From positions 1-37,904 of the forward strand of contig RPOS01000026.1 in the NCBI GenBank assembly GCA_003820635.1: a stretch of DNA of 37,904 bases. Reading direction: 5' to 3'. Origin of the DNA: Verrucomicrobiaceae bacterium. Its GTDB lineage: Bacteria > Verrucomicrobiota > Verrucomicrobiae > Verrucomicrobiales > Akkermansiaceae. A program made the position numbers and the translations under genes. How positions within the stretch are numbered: position 1 is the stretch's first letter; each line of letters opens with the position of its first letter. Below the pieces are notes generated by a model, which saw nothing but the letters and a program-made list of their open reading frames with translations, did no database searches and was not told where the DNA came from. This document shows, in pieces, positions 1-8,390 of this stretch.

Positions 1-140
1 GCGCGTCTCATGGCCCGATCCTGCCAGCCAAAACCAAGATGGCAAGCGGATTTCATACATTTTATCTGTCACTATGAAGAAGATCTGTCTCCAGATTTAC
101 CCCCTTGCGCGCCGACTTTCCTGCACTAGTTTGCCGCGCC
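1..140. other. Upstream non-coding stretch
   Basis: I see no convincing gene here. An ATG at 74 opens a short frame that runs antisense-like through the following gene and has no protein character. The segment around 45-75 is AT-richer than its surroundings and could hold the promoter of the gene starting at 141, but I cannot assign -35 and -10 boxes with confidence. Confidence 0.4.
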
Positions 141-773
141 ATGAACCGCCGGAGCGTGCTTCTCAAAGCCGCCATCGTCCTCACCATCGTGTGGGCGTCG
201 GTGTGGTGCGTGCGCAGCTACGCCGGTTCCAAGAAGGTCACCGCGGAGCGGTTGCAGTCGCGCATCGAGGCCACGAGCTTCGCCGATTGGTCGGAGCGCG
301 AAACACCGCCGAATTCCGCGGAGGCGAAACGCCGTGAGGATGAACTGCGCGAGATCGCCGCCATGGTGAACCGTCTGGATTTCCAAGAACGCGAGAAAAA
401 CCGCCACAACCGGGGCGGCGAGGAGTTTTTCCGCAAGCTCAGCCCGCAGGAGAAAAGCCTCTTCATCGACCTCACCATCATGGAGTCGATGAACCGCTTC
501 ATGGAATCGCTTGATGAGATGCCACCGGAGCAGCGGAAACGGTTCGTCGAGCAAGGGCTCAAGGAAATCGAAGCCGGCCGGACCGGCGAGGACCTGGCCC
601 GCGCCGAGGAGCTTGGAGCGGATTTGTTGGAAAAAATCAGCCAGGAAGGCATGCGGGCGTATTTCGAGAAATCCAGCACGCAGACCAAACTCGACCTCGC
701 TCCGCTCATGGAGGCGATCAACGAGACCATGCAGGGTCTCCGCGGCAACGAATTCGGCCCGCGCACCCAATGA
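141..773 (+). CDS. Membrane-anchored protein of unknown function
   Basis: This 210-residue protein is not recognised. I chose the ATG at 141 (MNRRSVLLKAA) because it puts a hydrophobic segment at residues 8-24 directly behind a basic N-terminus, giving one N-terminal membrane anchor. A TTG at 105 in the same frame would only add a non-conserved tail. The remainder is hydrophilic, strongly charged and predicted helical, with many Glu and Arg residues and a Met/Glu-rich middle (MESMNRFMESLDEMPPEQRK). Its stop overlaps the start of the pseudopilin gene in an ATGA arrangement, so the two are probably translated together and may act in the same envelope or pilus-like structure. That functional link is inference from position only. 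Confidence 0.7.
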   Translation: MNRRSVLLKAAIVLTIVWASVWCVRSYAGSKKVTAERLQSRIEATSFADWSERETPPNSAEAKRREDELREIAAMVNRLDFQEREKNRHNRGGEEFFRKLSPQEKSLFIDLTIMESMNRFMESLDEMPPEQRKRFVEQGLKEIEAGRTGEDLARAEELGADLLEKISQEGMRAYFEKSSTQTKLDLAPLMEAINETMQGLRGNEFGPRTQ

Positions 774-1282
774 TGAAACACCGCGGCTTCACCCTGATGG
801 AACTGCTCATCGTGCTGGCGGTCGTTGCCACGCTCGCGGGCATTGGCATTCCATTCGGGAGATCGGTGATGGCCAAGTCACGCGAGGCGGCGTGCTTGAA
901 TCAACTCCGCTCGCTGGGCGTGGCCTTGGAAAGTTATCTGCAAGACCACAATCAAATCCTCCCGAACCTGGCCATGGGCCGATCCTCCAAGACCGACGAA
1001 TCGCCCGTGCTTGAAACCGTTCTACTGCCGTATCTCGAAGCGCCGGACGCGTTCAAGTGCCCGCAGGATTCCACGGAGTTTGAAAAATCCGGATCGAGTT
1101 ACTTCTGGAACCACCTGCAAAGCGAGTTGCCGGTCTCGCGGTTGGTGTTTTTCGGCATCAATGACCGGCCGGACAAGATTCCGCTCATCTCCGACAAGGA
1201 GGCCTGGCACCCGAATGGCACCAATTTCCTCTACGCCGATCAAACCAGCTCGAACCGCATCCGCTTCGCCGCCACCAACTGA
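770..1282 (+). CDS. Type II secretion/type IV pilin-like protein (pseudopilin)
   Basis: This 170-residue protein begins with a class III prepilin leader: MMKHRGFTLMELLIVLAVV has the Gly-Phe cleavage site at residues 6-7, the conserved Glu five residues into the mature chain, and a long hydrophobic helix for membrane insertion and assembly. It is expected to be cleaved and N-methylated by a prepilin peptidase and to join a pilus or pseudopilus. The globular part has the Cys pair and the 'HPNGTNFLYAD' ending of the pilins expanded in Planctomycetes and Verrucomicrobia. Those usually read 'ADGH' near the C-terminus, whereas here it is 'YADQTSSN'. An ATG at 773 is an alternative start. The gene overlaps its upstream neighbour by 4 bp and is 9 bp from the ABC ATPase gene, so the three likely form one transcript. 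Confidence 0.88.
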   Translation: MMKHRGFTLMELLIVLAVVATLAGIGIPFGRSVMAKSREAACLNQLRSLGVALESYLQDHNQILPNLAMGRSSKTDESPVLETVLLPYLEAPDAFKCPQDSTEFEKSGSSYFWNHLQSELPVSRLVFFGINDRPDKIPLISDKEAWHPNGTNFLYADQTSSNRIRFAATN

Positions 1283-1291
1283 AGCCCCGCC

Positions 1292-2188
1292 ATGCTTGAA
1301 ATCCGCAGCCTGCACAAATCCTTCGGCGGCAAGCCCGCGCTGCACGATGTTTCTTTCAGCGTGGCGCGCGGTGAGATCCACGGGCTGTTAGGTCACAACG
1401 GCGCGGGCAAGAGCACCACGCTCGGCATCATCCTCGGCATGGTCATGCCGGATGGGGGCGACGTCACCATCGGCGGCGTTTCCGTGCTTGAAAACCGCTC
1501 GCAGGCGCTGCGCAAGGTCGGTGCCATCTTCGAGGCCCCGGCGTTTTACGAGTACCTCAGCGGTTGGGAAAACCTGCGCCTGCTGATGGGCTACTCCGGC
1601 GGCTTCGATGCCAAGGCCGCGCGCGAAACCGTCGAACTCGTCGGGCTTTCGAGACGCATCCATTCGAAGGTGCGCACCTACAGCCACGGCATGCGCCAGC
1701 GCCTCGCGCTCGCCCAGTCGCTGCTGCCGGAGCCGGAGTTGCTTTTGTTAGACGAACCCACCGACGGACTGGATCCCGAAGGCATCAAGTGGTTCCGCGA
1801 TTTCATCCTGCGGCTGCGCGACGAGCGTGGCATGACGGTTTTGTTCAACTCGCATCTGTTAGCCGAGGTGGAACTGATGTGCGACCGCGTGGCCATCCTG
1901 CGCGAGGGCAAGCGCGTCTTCGAAGGCGAGGTCGGCGGCCTGCACGATGATGATCTGTTGTTCGAGGCCGATCTCGAGCCATGGGAGCGAGCCACCCCGC
2001 TGATCCACGCCATGGGCGGCGAAATCCCCGTGTCAGGCCGGATCCGCCTGCCGCCCGGCGCGGACTCCGCTGCGCTGGTGGAGTCGCTCGTCCACGCTGG
2101 TATCCGGTTGCGCGCGCTGGCCCCCATCCGCCGCTCGCTTGAGGATCTCTACATGGAAATCCTCAACGGTGCGGGCAGCCCGAATTGA
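1292..2188 (+). CDS. ABC transporter ATP-binding protein
   Basis: A 298-residue ABC ATPase. Visible motifs are Walker A GHNGAGKST (residues 34-42), the signature SHGMRQR (131-137), Walker B LLLLDEP (150-156) followed by the D-loop, and the switch His in FNSHLL (188). After the nucleotide-binding domain there is a C-terminal extension of about 85 residues, as in the BcrA/CcmA-type exporters of the ABC-2 class. The usual partner, an ABC-2 membrane permease, is not adjacent: upstream is a pseudopilin and downstream is truA. The partner must be encoded elsewhere, or the ATPase serves a different complex. The start ATG at 1292 lies 9 bp after the pseudopilin stop. Confidence 0.93.
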   Translation: MLEIRSLHKSFGGKPALHDVSFSVARGEIHGLLGHNGAGKSTTLGIILGMVMPDGGDVTIGGVSVLENRSQALRKVGAIFEAPAFYEYLSGWENLRLLMGYSGGFDAKAARETVELVGLSRRIHSKVRTYSHGMRQRLALAQSLLPEPELLLLDEPTDGLDPEGIKWFRDFILRLRDERGMTVLFNSHLLAEVELMCDRVAILREGKRVFEGEVGGLHDDDLLFEADLEPWERATPLIHAMGGEIPVSGRIRLPPGADSAALVESLVHAGIRLRALAPIRRSLEDLYMEILNGAGSPN

Positions 2189-2271
2189 TGGCAATCCGAT
2201 CAGGCCTCCGTCAATGCCGCGCAACTGCCGGGCTTGCGATCCGCCGGGCGGCACGCCATCTTTGCCGCCCA

Positions 2272-3042
2272 ATGCGCTTGAAGCTCACCATTGCCTACGA
2301 CGGACGCCCCTACAACGGCTGGCAGTCGCAGGCCTGCGGCAACACGGTGCAGGACTTCCTGCTGCGCGCGCTGGAGGAGGTGGCGAAGCAACCGGTGAAA
2401 CTCCAAGGCTCCGGCCGCACCGACACTGGCGTGCACGCGCTCGGGCAGATCGCGCATTTCGATCCTCCGCCGGAAATTTCGATGAACCCCTTCAACTGGG
2501 TGCCGGCGCTCAACTGCAAGCTTCCCGCCACCATCCGGGTCATGGCCTGCGAGGAGGTGACGGCGGATTTTCACAGCCGCTTTTCCGCCACCGGGAAAAT
2601 CTATCATTATGATATCTGCACGGATCCGGTGTTGCCGCCCTTGAAAGCCGGTTTGGCGTGGCACTTGCCGCGCTTGCTGGATGCCGCGGCCTTGGAGCAG
2701 GCGCTCGCGCTGTTTTGCGGACGGCATGATTTCCACGCCTTCGCCGCATACCGCGGAAACGAAATGCCGGACATGGATTGGTTCCGCACCATCCACCGCG
2801 CGGACTTGGAAACGCTCGCCGACGGATACCGCATCACCTATGTGGGAGACGGTTTCCTTTACAAAATGGTGCGCCTGCTCACCGGTGCCGCGGTCCATGC
2901 CGCACAGGGCCGCATGCGCATGGAGGATCTGGCCGCGCTGCTTGACCAAGCGCCCGGGCTGCCGCTTGGCAAAGCCCCGAACTGCGCTCCGGCCGACGGG
3001 CTTTATCTCCAGCAAGTGCTCTACGGAACAGCCCATCCGTAA
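2272..3042 (+). CDS. truA: tRNA pseudouridine(38-40) synthase TruA
   Basis: This 256-residue enzyme converts uridines 38-40 of the tRNA anticodon arm to pseudouridine. The catalytic motif GSGRTDTGVHA carries the essential Asp at about residue 51. The first strand MRLKLTIAYDG and the 'YNGWQSQ' motif are typical of TruA, as is the later 'GDGFLYKMVRLL' segment. I chose the ATG at 2272 because the family starts at the RLKLTIAYDG strand, and the in-frame upstream stretch from 2185 overlaps the ABC gene and has no family character. It lies 83 bp downstream of the ABC ATPase gene and could be co-transcribed with it. Confidence 0.95.
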   Translation: MRLKLTIAYDGRPYNGWQSQACGNTVQDFLLRALEEVAKQPVKLQGSGRTDTGVHALGQIAHFDPPPEISMNPFNWVPALNCKLPATIRVMACEEVTADFHSRFSATGKIYHYDICTDPVLPPLKAGLAWHLPRLLDAAALEQALALFCGRHDFHAFAAYRGNEMPDMDWFRTIHRADLETLADGYRITYVGDGFLYKMVRLLTGAAVHAAQGRMRMEDLAALLDQAPGLPLGKAPNCAPADGLYLQQVLYGTAHP

Positions 3043-3052
3043 GAAAAATTGC

Positions 3053-3077
3053 GGAATAATCCCGCCGTGCCATACTC
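3053..3077 (+). promoter_or_regulatory. Possible ECF-type promoter of the sigma factor operon
   Basis: GGAATAAT at 3053-3060 followed by CATACTC at 3071-3077 resembles the GGAAT/-10 layout used by some ECF sigma factors and sits just ahead of the sigma gene start at 3090. It would fit autoregulation, but the spacer is short and no second copy is visible in the window for comparison. Confidence 0.22.
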
Positions 3078-3089
3078 CCATCCGTGCCC

Positions 3090-3638
3090 ATGAGTGAGTT
3101 TGAAGAACTCGTAGATGCCCATTATCAGGCGCTGTTCCGCTTCGCGATGTCACTGACGCGCGACTCGGCCACGGCGTGCGACTTGGTGCAGGAAACCTTC
3201 TGCATCTGGGCCGCCAAGGGCGATCAGCTGCGCGACCGCTCGAAGGCGAAAACCTGGCTCTTCACCACGCTGCACCGCGAGTTTCTCAGCCACCGCCGGA
3301 AGGCCTCCAGGTTCTCGGACGAGCCGCTCGACGAAGCCGCCGCCGAGTCAATGGCTGGTCCCGAGGAGGATGCGGACCGGCAAATGGACGGACAGCGCGC
3401 GCTGGAGTTGTTAGGTGCGCTGGACGAAACCTACCGCGCGCCACTCGCCCTCTTCTATCTCCAGCAGCACAGTTACAAGGACATCGCCAAGATCCTCGAT
3501 GTGCCGATCGGCACGGTGATGTCGCGGCTTTCACGCGGCAAGGAAATGCTGCGCCGCAAAATGATGGAGGAGCCCTCGAGCGCTCCCAAAAACATCCTGC
3601 AAATTCAAAACGGAGAACTGCAACAACACCATGGATAA
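3090..3638 (+). CDS. RNA polymerase sigma factor, sigma-70 family (ECF)
   Basis: A 182-residue ECF sigma factor with region 2 at about residues 8-72 (core-polymerase binding and -10 recognition, 'LVQETFCIWAAKG') and a region 4 helix-turn-helix at about 115-172 ('YKDIAKILDVPIGTVMSRL'). No region 1 or 3 is present, as expected for the ECF class. I prefer the ATG at 3090 over a GTG at 3084. The 3' end overlaps the next gene by 8 bp. That gene has the layout of a membrane anti-sigma factor, so the sigma factor is probably held inactive at the membrane and released by an envelope signal. The specific ECF group cannot be named from the sequence alone. Confidence 0.93.
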   Translation: MSEFEELVDAHYQALFRFAMSLTRDSATACDLVQETFCIWAAKGDQLRDRSKAKTWLFTTLHREFLSHRRKASRFSDEPLDEAAAESMAGPEEDADRQMDGQRALELLGALDETYRAPLALFYLQQHSYKDIAKILDVPIGTVMSRLSRGKEMLRRKMMEEPSSAPKNILQIQNGELQQHHG

Positions 3639-4521
3639 GGAACAGGCAAAATTCATCCTGCGGAGTTTCCGGCCGGATGGCGCGGATGTGGACGACCGCG
3701 ATTTCGCCGAGGCCCTCGCGCTGGCCATGGAAAACCGCGAACTCGGCGAATGGCTGGCGCAAGAGCGCGCCTTCGATGCCTCGTTTGCCAATGCGCTGGC
3801 CTCCGTGACACTGCCGGAAACCCTGCGCCATGACATCCTCGGCTGTCTCGCCGGCGAACGCGGGGATTTTCCGCAGGCCGAGGACGAGGTCGATGCCGCG
3901 ATGATCGGCGCGCTGGCCTCAGTCCAGCCACCCGCACAATTGCGCCGGGAAATCCTCACCGCGATGGAGCGCAGCAGTTCCGCCGCCTTTCCTCCCAAGT
4001 CGCTATGGTGGCGTCTCGCACTGCCGACGGCTGCCGCAGCCGGAGTGGCACTCGCCTTCACGCTCACCCAAAACGCAGGCGAAAAGCCGTCAGCCGTGAA
4101 TGCCGGGCGGGTGCCCGTGGATGTGGTCCAGGCGGGCTTCATCCGTGCCTACCAATCACCGCTCTTCAGTCTGGATGAAACGCGCGATGACCATGGCGAA
4201 CTCATCGATCACCTGAAATCCCGCAAGCTGCCCTGCCCCGGTTGCCTGCCTCCCGGCTTGGTCGGCGTCAAGAGCATCGGCTGCCGCGAGCTCGTCATCG
4301 ACGGCAAGCGCGGCTCACTCGTTTGTTTCGATGAGAGCGAAAACGGCGTCGTTCACCTGGTCATCTTCCGTCGCGAGGATGTGGATGGCGAGCTGCCGGC
4401 GCGCGATCACCCGACCTTCTCCCAGGAAGGCCACTGGGCCACCGCCCGCTGGGAGGATGAGCGCCACGTGTTCATCCTCTTCGGCGCCACCGATGTGCAC
4501 CGGCTGGCATCGTTGTTTTGA
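3631..4521 (+). CDS. Probable membrane anti-sigma factor
   Basis: A 296-residue protein encoded directly after, and overlapping, the ECF sigma gene. Residues 1-125 are cytoplasmic-like. One membrane segment lies at about 127-146 (WWRLALPTAAAAGVALAF), and about 150 residues follow outside the membrane. The cytoplasmic part has no HxxxCxxC zinc anti-sigma motif. It does contain a visible duplication: ALASVTLPETLRHDIL near residue 55 and ALASVQPPAQLRREIL near residue 94. The outer domain has 'CPGC' at about 205 and further Cys residues, which could make disulfides or bind metal. The anti-sigma role is inferred from gene order and topology. The family is not recognised with certainty. Confidence 0.7.
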   Translation: MDKEQAKFILRSFRPDGADVDDRDFAEALALAMENRELGEWLAQERAFDASFANALASVTLPETLRHDILGCLAGERGDFPQAEDEVDAAMIGALASVQPPAQLRREILTAMERSSSAAFPPKSLWWRLALPTAAAAGVALAFTLTQNAGEKPSAVNAGRVPVDVVQAGFIRAYQSPLFSLDETRDDHGELIDHLKSRKLPCPGCLPPGLVGVKSIGCRELVIDGKRGSLVCFDESENGVVHLVIFRREDVDGELPARDHPTFSQEGHWATARWEDERHVFILFGATDVHRLASLF

Positions 4522-4533
4522 GAAGCGGATGCT

Positions 4534-4552
4534 TCAGATCATCGCGATCTGA
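4534..4552. terminator. Hairpin between convergent genes
   Basis: TCAGATC (4534-4540) and GATCTGA (4546-4552) form a perfect 7-bp stem with a 5-base loop. It lies between the end of the anti-sigma gene (4521) and the end of alaS on the other strand (4571). It could end transcription from both sides, but there is no clear T-run after it. Confidence 0.35.
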
Positions 4553-4570
4553 CAGTTGGATGATGTCCGG

Positions 4571-7393
4571 CTATGAAACCCGAGCCATCATCGCCGCCTT
4601 GATTTCCTGAAGTTTCTCGCGCTGGGGCGCGGCACCGCGGGCTTGGTCCGGCTTGCCGCCGCCTTTGCCGCCGGCGAGGGCGGCGAGATCGCGGAGGAGG
4701 TCGCCGGCCTTGAGGCCTTTTGTTAGAGCGTCGGCCCCGCAGTGGGTGGCGAGGTGGAGTTTTTCGCCGTCATCGACGATGAGCAGCGCGGGACCGGCGA
4801 AGTTCTTTTTCTTCAGGCCGTTTTGCAGTTCCTGGAGCAATGACGCATCGGACTCGAAGGACGCGATGATTGGTCCGCCTTTGGCGACCAATTCGGCGAG
4901 CGCTTCGTCGGCGAGGGCCGCGGCTTGGGCGGATTGGATCTTCTTGATGCGCTTCTCAGCTTCGATGCCGGCTTCCTTGGTTTCCTCCAGCGTGCGCTGG
5001 CCGTGGGCGAAGGTGGCGTTGATCTGGGAAATATCGGAGCGTTCGGCGAGCATCGCTCCCATGATGTGCGGGAAGTCGTTCACTTCCACCGTGGCTTCGC
5101 CGAGAGTTGTTAGTTTTTCGTTTGCCGCGTGGAGTTTCGTGCGGGCGGCCTTGAGATCGGCGTCCCATTTCTCGACGGCCTCGTTGAGGTGCGCCCATGC
5201 GGCATCGCCACAGACGGCTTCGATGCGGCGGACGCCGGATGCGATGGCTCCCTCGGATTTGATTTTGAACAAGCCGATTTCCCGGGTGTTGCGGACGTGG
5301 GTGCCGCCGCAGAGTTCCATGGACGGGCCGTTGAGTTGGTGAGGCTCGCCACCGATCTGGACGACGCGCACGGTGTCGCCGTATTTGTCGCCGAAGAACT
5401 GCATGATGTCGGCGCGGTTCTTGATGGATGCGTGCGGAACCTCGGTCCACGAAACCGAGAGGCCTTGTTGGATCGCGCCGTTGACCATTTCCTCCATCAT
5501 GGAGAGTTGCTCCGGCGTGACGGCAGCACTGTTGAAGTCGAAGCGCAGGCGGTTTTCATCGACGGAGGAACCTTGCTGCGCGGCGTCTTTGGAAACGACT
5601 TCGTGCAAGGCCCAGTGGAGCAGGTGCGTGGCGCTGTGGTGAGCTTCGATGGGGCGGCGGCGGGTGGTGTCGAGAGTGAGGATGACTTTGTCGCCTACGG
5701 CAATTTGAGATGGGGGAATGATGTGCGCTCGGGCTTTGCCGATTTGTTGGGTGCCGGTGATGGGGAGGCTGGGACTGGTAGTCCCAGTCACTTGAAGAAT
5801 GCCGGTGTCGCCGGATTGGCCGCCCATTTCGGCGTAGAAGACGGTCTTGTCGGTGATGACGAAGAGCGCGTCTTCCTGCGGGTGGATTTCGAGGATGGTG
5901 GCTTCGACGCTGTCATGATCGAAGCCGGTGAACTCGGTGACGGCATCGGTGGAAATGTCGAGGGCGCGGACGATGTTGGTTTTCTGAGCGGCACGGGAGC
6001 GTTCCTGTTGTTGCTCCATGAGTTTCTCGAAGCGCGGCATGTCCACTTTGAGCCCGCGCTCGGCGCAGAGGAGTTCGGTGAGATCGATCGGGAATCCGAA
6101 GGTGTCGTAGAGTTCGAAGGCGATGCCTCCGGAGAGGTCATTGTTCCCAATATTGACCATCGCTTCTTCGAAGCGCTTTAGTCCGCGGTCGAGGGTCTGG
6201 TTGAAACTAGCTTCTTCCTGCGAGAATGTTTGCTCGATGACCGCTTGGCGGTTTTTCAACTCGGGGAACACATCGCCCATTTCACAGACAAGCGTGGGAA
6301 CGAGTGCTGCGAAAAATGGTTTGTCGCCAGAGAAACCGAGTTGACGACCATATCTAACCGCACGGCGCAGGATTCTACGAAGTACATAGTTCCTGCCATT
6401 GTTGCCCGGCATGATGCCGTCGGCGATGGAGAAGCTGAGAGTGCGCAGGTGATCCGCGATGACGCGGAAGGCGATGGCGGTTTTCATCTCCTCCGTGAAA
6501 GCGGAGCGGTCGGCACCGATCGCGGGGTAGATGTTGACGTATTGCTTGCCGCTGAGTTCCTCCAGCTTGCGGAAGATCGGCGTGAAGACGTCGGTGGCGT
6601 AGTTGGATGGCTTGTTAGAGAAATCCGTGAAGCCCTTGGTGCCCTGGATGATGGAGCAGGCGCGTTCGAAGCCCATGCCGGTATCGACGTGTTTGGCGGG
6701 CAGTTCGCGGAAGGTGCCGTCGGCCTCGGCATTGTATTGGATGAAGACGAGGTTCCAGATCTCGATGCAGAGGTCGGAGTCGTTGTTGACGAGCTTGCCT
6801 TGGGAATCGCCTTCGGGTGTGAGATCGACATGGAGTTCCGAGCACGGTCCGCAAGGGCCGGTTTCACCCATCATCCAGAAGTTGTCTTTTACGTTGCCGT
6901 TGACGATGTGGATGGCGGGATCGCAACCCTTGCTGCGGAACAGCGCGGCCCACAGATCGTAGGCGTCCTGGTCGAACTCACCGGGATCGCCGGGTTTCGG
7001 CGCATAGACGGATGCGTAAAGGCGGCTGGCGGGAAGTCCCCAACGCTCGACGAAGAGTTCCCAGGCCCACGAGATGGCTTCCTTTTTGAAATAGTTTCCG
7101 AAGGACCAGTTCCCGAGCATTTCGAAGAACGTGTGGTGGTAGGTGTCGTAGCCGACATCTTCGAGATCGTTGTGTTTGCCGCCGGCGCGGATGCATTTCT
7201 GCGTATCGGCGGCGCGTGGTGGATCGTAGGGAGCTTTTTCAACGCCGAGGAAATACGGCACGAAAGGGTTCATTCCGGCATTGGTGAACAGCAGGCCCGG
7301 CGACTGCGGGAGCAGCGAGGCGGAGGGCACGATGGTGTGCTGTTTCTCGCGAAAGAAATCGAGGAACGATTGGCGGATTTCGGCGGCGGTCAT
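4571..7393 (-). CDS. alaS: Alanine--tRNA ligase
   Basis: A 940-residue alanyl-tRNA synthetase that charges tRNA-Ala and edits mischarged Ser/Gly. The start MTAAEIRQSFLDFF at 7393 matches the family; a longer in-frame extension upstream runs into the next gene and is not part of it. The class II catalytic domain shows 'KCIRAGGKHNDLEDVG' and 'HHTFFEMLGNWSFG', and 'MPGNNGRNYVLRRILRRA' follows. The editing domain carries HHSATHLLH near residue 584 and the zinc-binding CGGTH near 694. The C-terminal DHHA1-type domain is present and Gly-rich ('LAALAGGKGGGKPDQARGA'). The gene begins 46 bp after the stop of the secreted unknown protein upstream and may share its transcript. A short palindrome lies in the editing domain at 5769-5787. 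Confidence 0.97.
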   Translation of the reverse strand: MTAAEIRQSFLDFFREKQHTIVPSASLLPQSPGLLFTNAGMNPFVPYFLGVEKAPYDPPRAADTQKCIRAGGKHNDLEDVGYDTYHHTFFEMLGNWSFGNYFKKEAISWAWELFVERWGLPASRLYASVYAPKPGDPGEFDQDAYDLWAALFRSKGCDPAIHIVNGNVKDNFWMMGETGPCGPCSELHVDLTPEGDSQGKLVNNDSDLCIEIWNLVFIQYNAEADGTFRELPAKHVDTGMGFERACSIIQGTKGFTDFSNKPSNYATDVFTPIFRKLEELSGKQYVNIYPAIGADRSAFTEEMKTAIAFRVIADHLRTLSFSIADGIMPGNNGRNYVLRRILRRAVRYGRQLGFSGDKPFFAALVPTLVCEMGDVFPELKNRQAVIEQTFSQEEASFNQTLDRGLKRFEEAMVNIGNNDLSGGIAFELYDTFGFPIDLTELLCAERGLKVDMPRFEKLMEQQQERSRAAQKTNIVRALDISTDAVTEFTGFDHDSVEATILEIHPQEDALFVITDKTVFYAEMGGQSGDTGILQVTGTTSPSLPITGTQQIGKARAHIIPPSQIAVGDKVILTLDTTRRRPIEAHHSATHLLHWALHEVVSKDAAQQGSSVDENRLRFDFNSAAVTPEQLSMMEEMVNGAIQQGLSVSWTEVPHASIKNRADIMQFFGDKYGDTVRVVQIGGEPHQLNGPSMELCGGTHVRNTREIGLFKIKSEGAIASGVRRIEAVCGDAAWAHLNEAVEKWDADLKAARTKLHAANEKLTTLGEATVEVNDFPHIMGAMLAERSDISQINATFAHGQRTLEETKEAGIEAEKRIKKIQSAQAAALADEALAELVAKGGPIIASFESDASLLQELQNGLKKKNFAGPALLIVDDGEKLHLATHCGADALTKGLKAGDLLRDLAALAGGKGGGKPDQARGAAPQREKLQEIKAAMMARVS

Positions 7394-7439
7394 GGGCGCG
7401 GGAGGATGCGCGAGGCCGCGGGCGGAAGTAAAGCGCGGG

Positions 7440-8390
7440 CTATGGAGTGGATGGCTCGGCAGGCTTCGCGGCGGGATTGAGGAGTTTGCCGAATTCCGCG
7501 GCCCAGCTGCGGGCGGACTTGTGGTTGATGTGTTTTTCCAGATGGCCGAGCATGCGCAATGCGGCGGCTTGCTCATCGCCATGTTTGAACAAATCGAGTT
7601 CCATCTGCCACTGGAGCTCGGGCACGGTTTCGGCGACGAAGAAATCGTATTCCGGCGGGCGGAGCTCTGCTGCGGTGCCGATTCTGCGGTTGGCGGGATC
7701 ATTTTCACCGGCCCATGATTCCTGAACGGCCATTTCCTGCTGGATGCGCCGGATCCATGCGGAACGCAGTGCTTCAAGCTGGCCGGGCTTGTGCAGCGGG
7801 GGCAACAGGATCTGCTCGTAGATCTGGCCAATGTCGCCGGGTGCCAGCGGCCATTTTTCCAACGTGACCTCGCCGATGTCGTAGGCCTTCGCGAAAACCG
7901 ATGAGGTCACCGGCTGGCTGAGGATCTGCCGGTGATCCTTGAGTTTTTCCGCGTCGCGGGCGATGGCGGCAACGATTTCCTGCACGCCGGAAATGAGCGG
8001 GTCGCGGTCGGCTTTCTCGGAGGCCGCGCGCAGGGTGAGGATCAACCAGCGGAGCTGCAGCCGCAGGGCGAGCCCGCGGCCCGGGGCGGAGAGTTTTTCG
8101 GCCTCCTTGCGTTTCCACTCGCGGAAGTCGGAGTTCTTTTTCAACTGGTCCATGAAGTCCACTTTCTCAATGCACTGGAGGTGAAACTCCGCGGCGGCTT
8201 GGTCGCCTCCGGCGGCCGCATTGTAGGCGGCGATGGCCATGCGAAACCGCGCGTCCACCTTGGAATCCGCGTTTTCGCGCAGCTTTTCGAGTTTTTCCAA
8301 AAGCGCCTCGCGATCCGCCGGGGACAAGGTCTCGGCGCCGGCCGGCTGAATGGCCAGCACCGCACCCATAGTCATGGCGAGCATTCTCAT
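7440..8390 (-). CDS. Secreted protein of unknown function
   Basis: A 316-residue protein with a likely signal peptide: MRMLAMTMGAVLAIQPAGA, with an AGA|E cleavage site. I chose the ATG at 8390; the in-frame ATG at 8402 would add four residues. The mature chain is largely helical and charged, with no metal site, catalytic motif or membrane segment that I can see. The segments 'DADSKVDARFRMAIAAYNAA' region and 'AAEFHLQCIEKVDFMDQLKK' suggest a helical-repeat or TPR-like N-terminal half. It lies directly upstream of alaS on the same strand. I do not recognise the family and infer only an envelope or periplasmic location. Confidence 0.75.
   Translation of the reverse strand: MRMLAMTMGAVLAIQPAGAETLSPADREALLEKLEKLRENADSKVDARFRMAIAAYNAAAGGDQAAAEFHLQCIEKVDFMDQLKKNSDFREWKRKEAEKLSAPGRGLALRLQLRWLILTLRAASEKADRDPLISGVQEIVAAIARDAEKLKDHRQILSQPVTSSVFAKAYDIGEVTLEKWPLAPGDIGQIYEQILLPPLHKPGQLEALRSAWIRRIQQEMAVQESWAGENDPANRRIGTAAELRPPEYDFFVAETVPELQWQMELDLFKHGDEQAAALRMLGHLEKHINHKSARSWAAEFGKLLNPAAKPAEPSTP

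Noticed and set aside
6230..7480. Plus-strand open frame opposite alaS
   Set aside because: The minus strand encodes alanyl-tRNA synthetase with all family motifs. The plus frame has no similarity that I recognise.
7394..7831. N-terminal extension of alaS
   Set aside because: The in-frame extension overlaps the upstream secreted-protein gene in another frame. The known AlaRS N-terminus starts at 7393.
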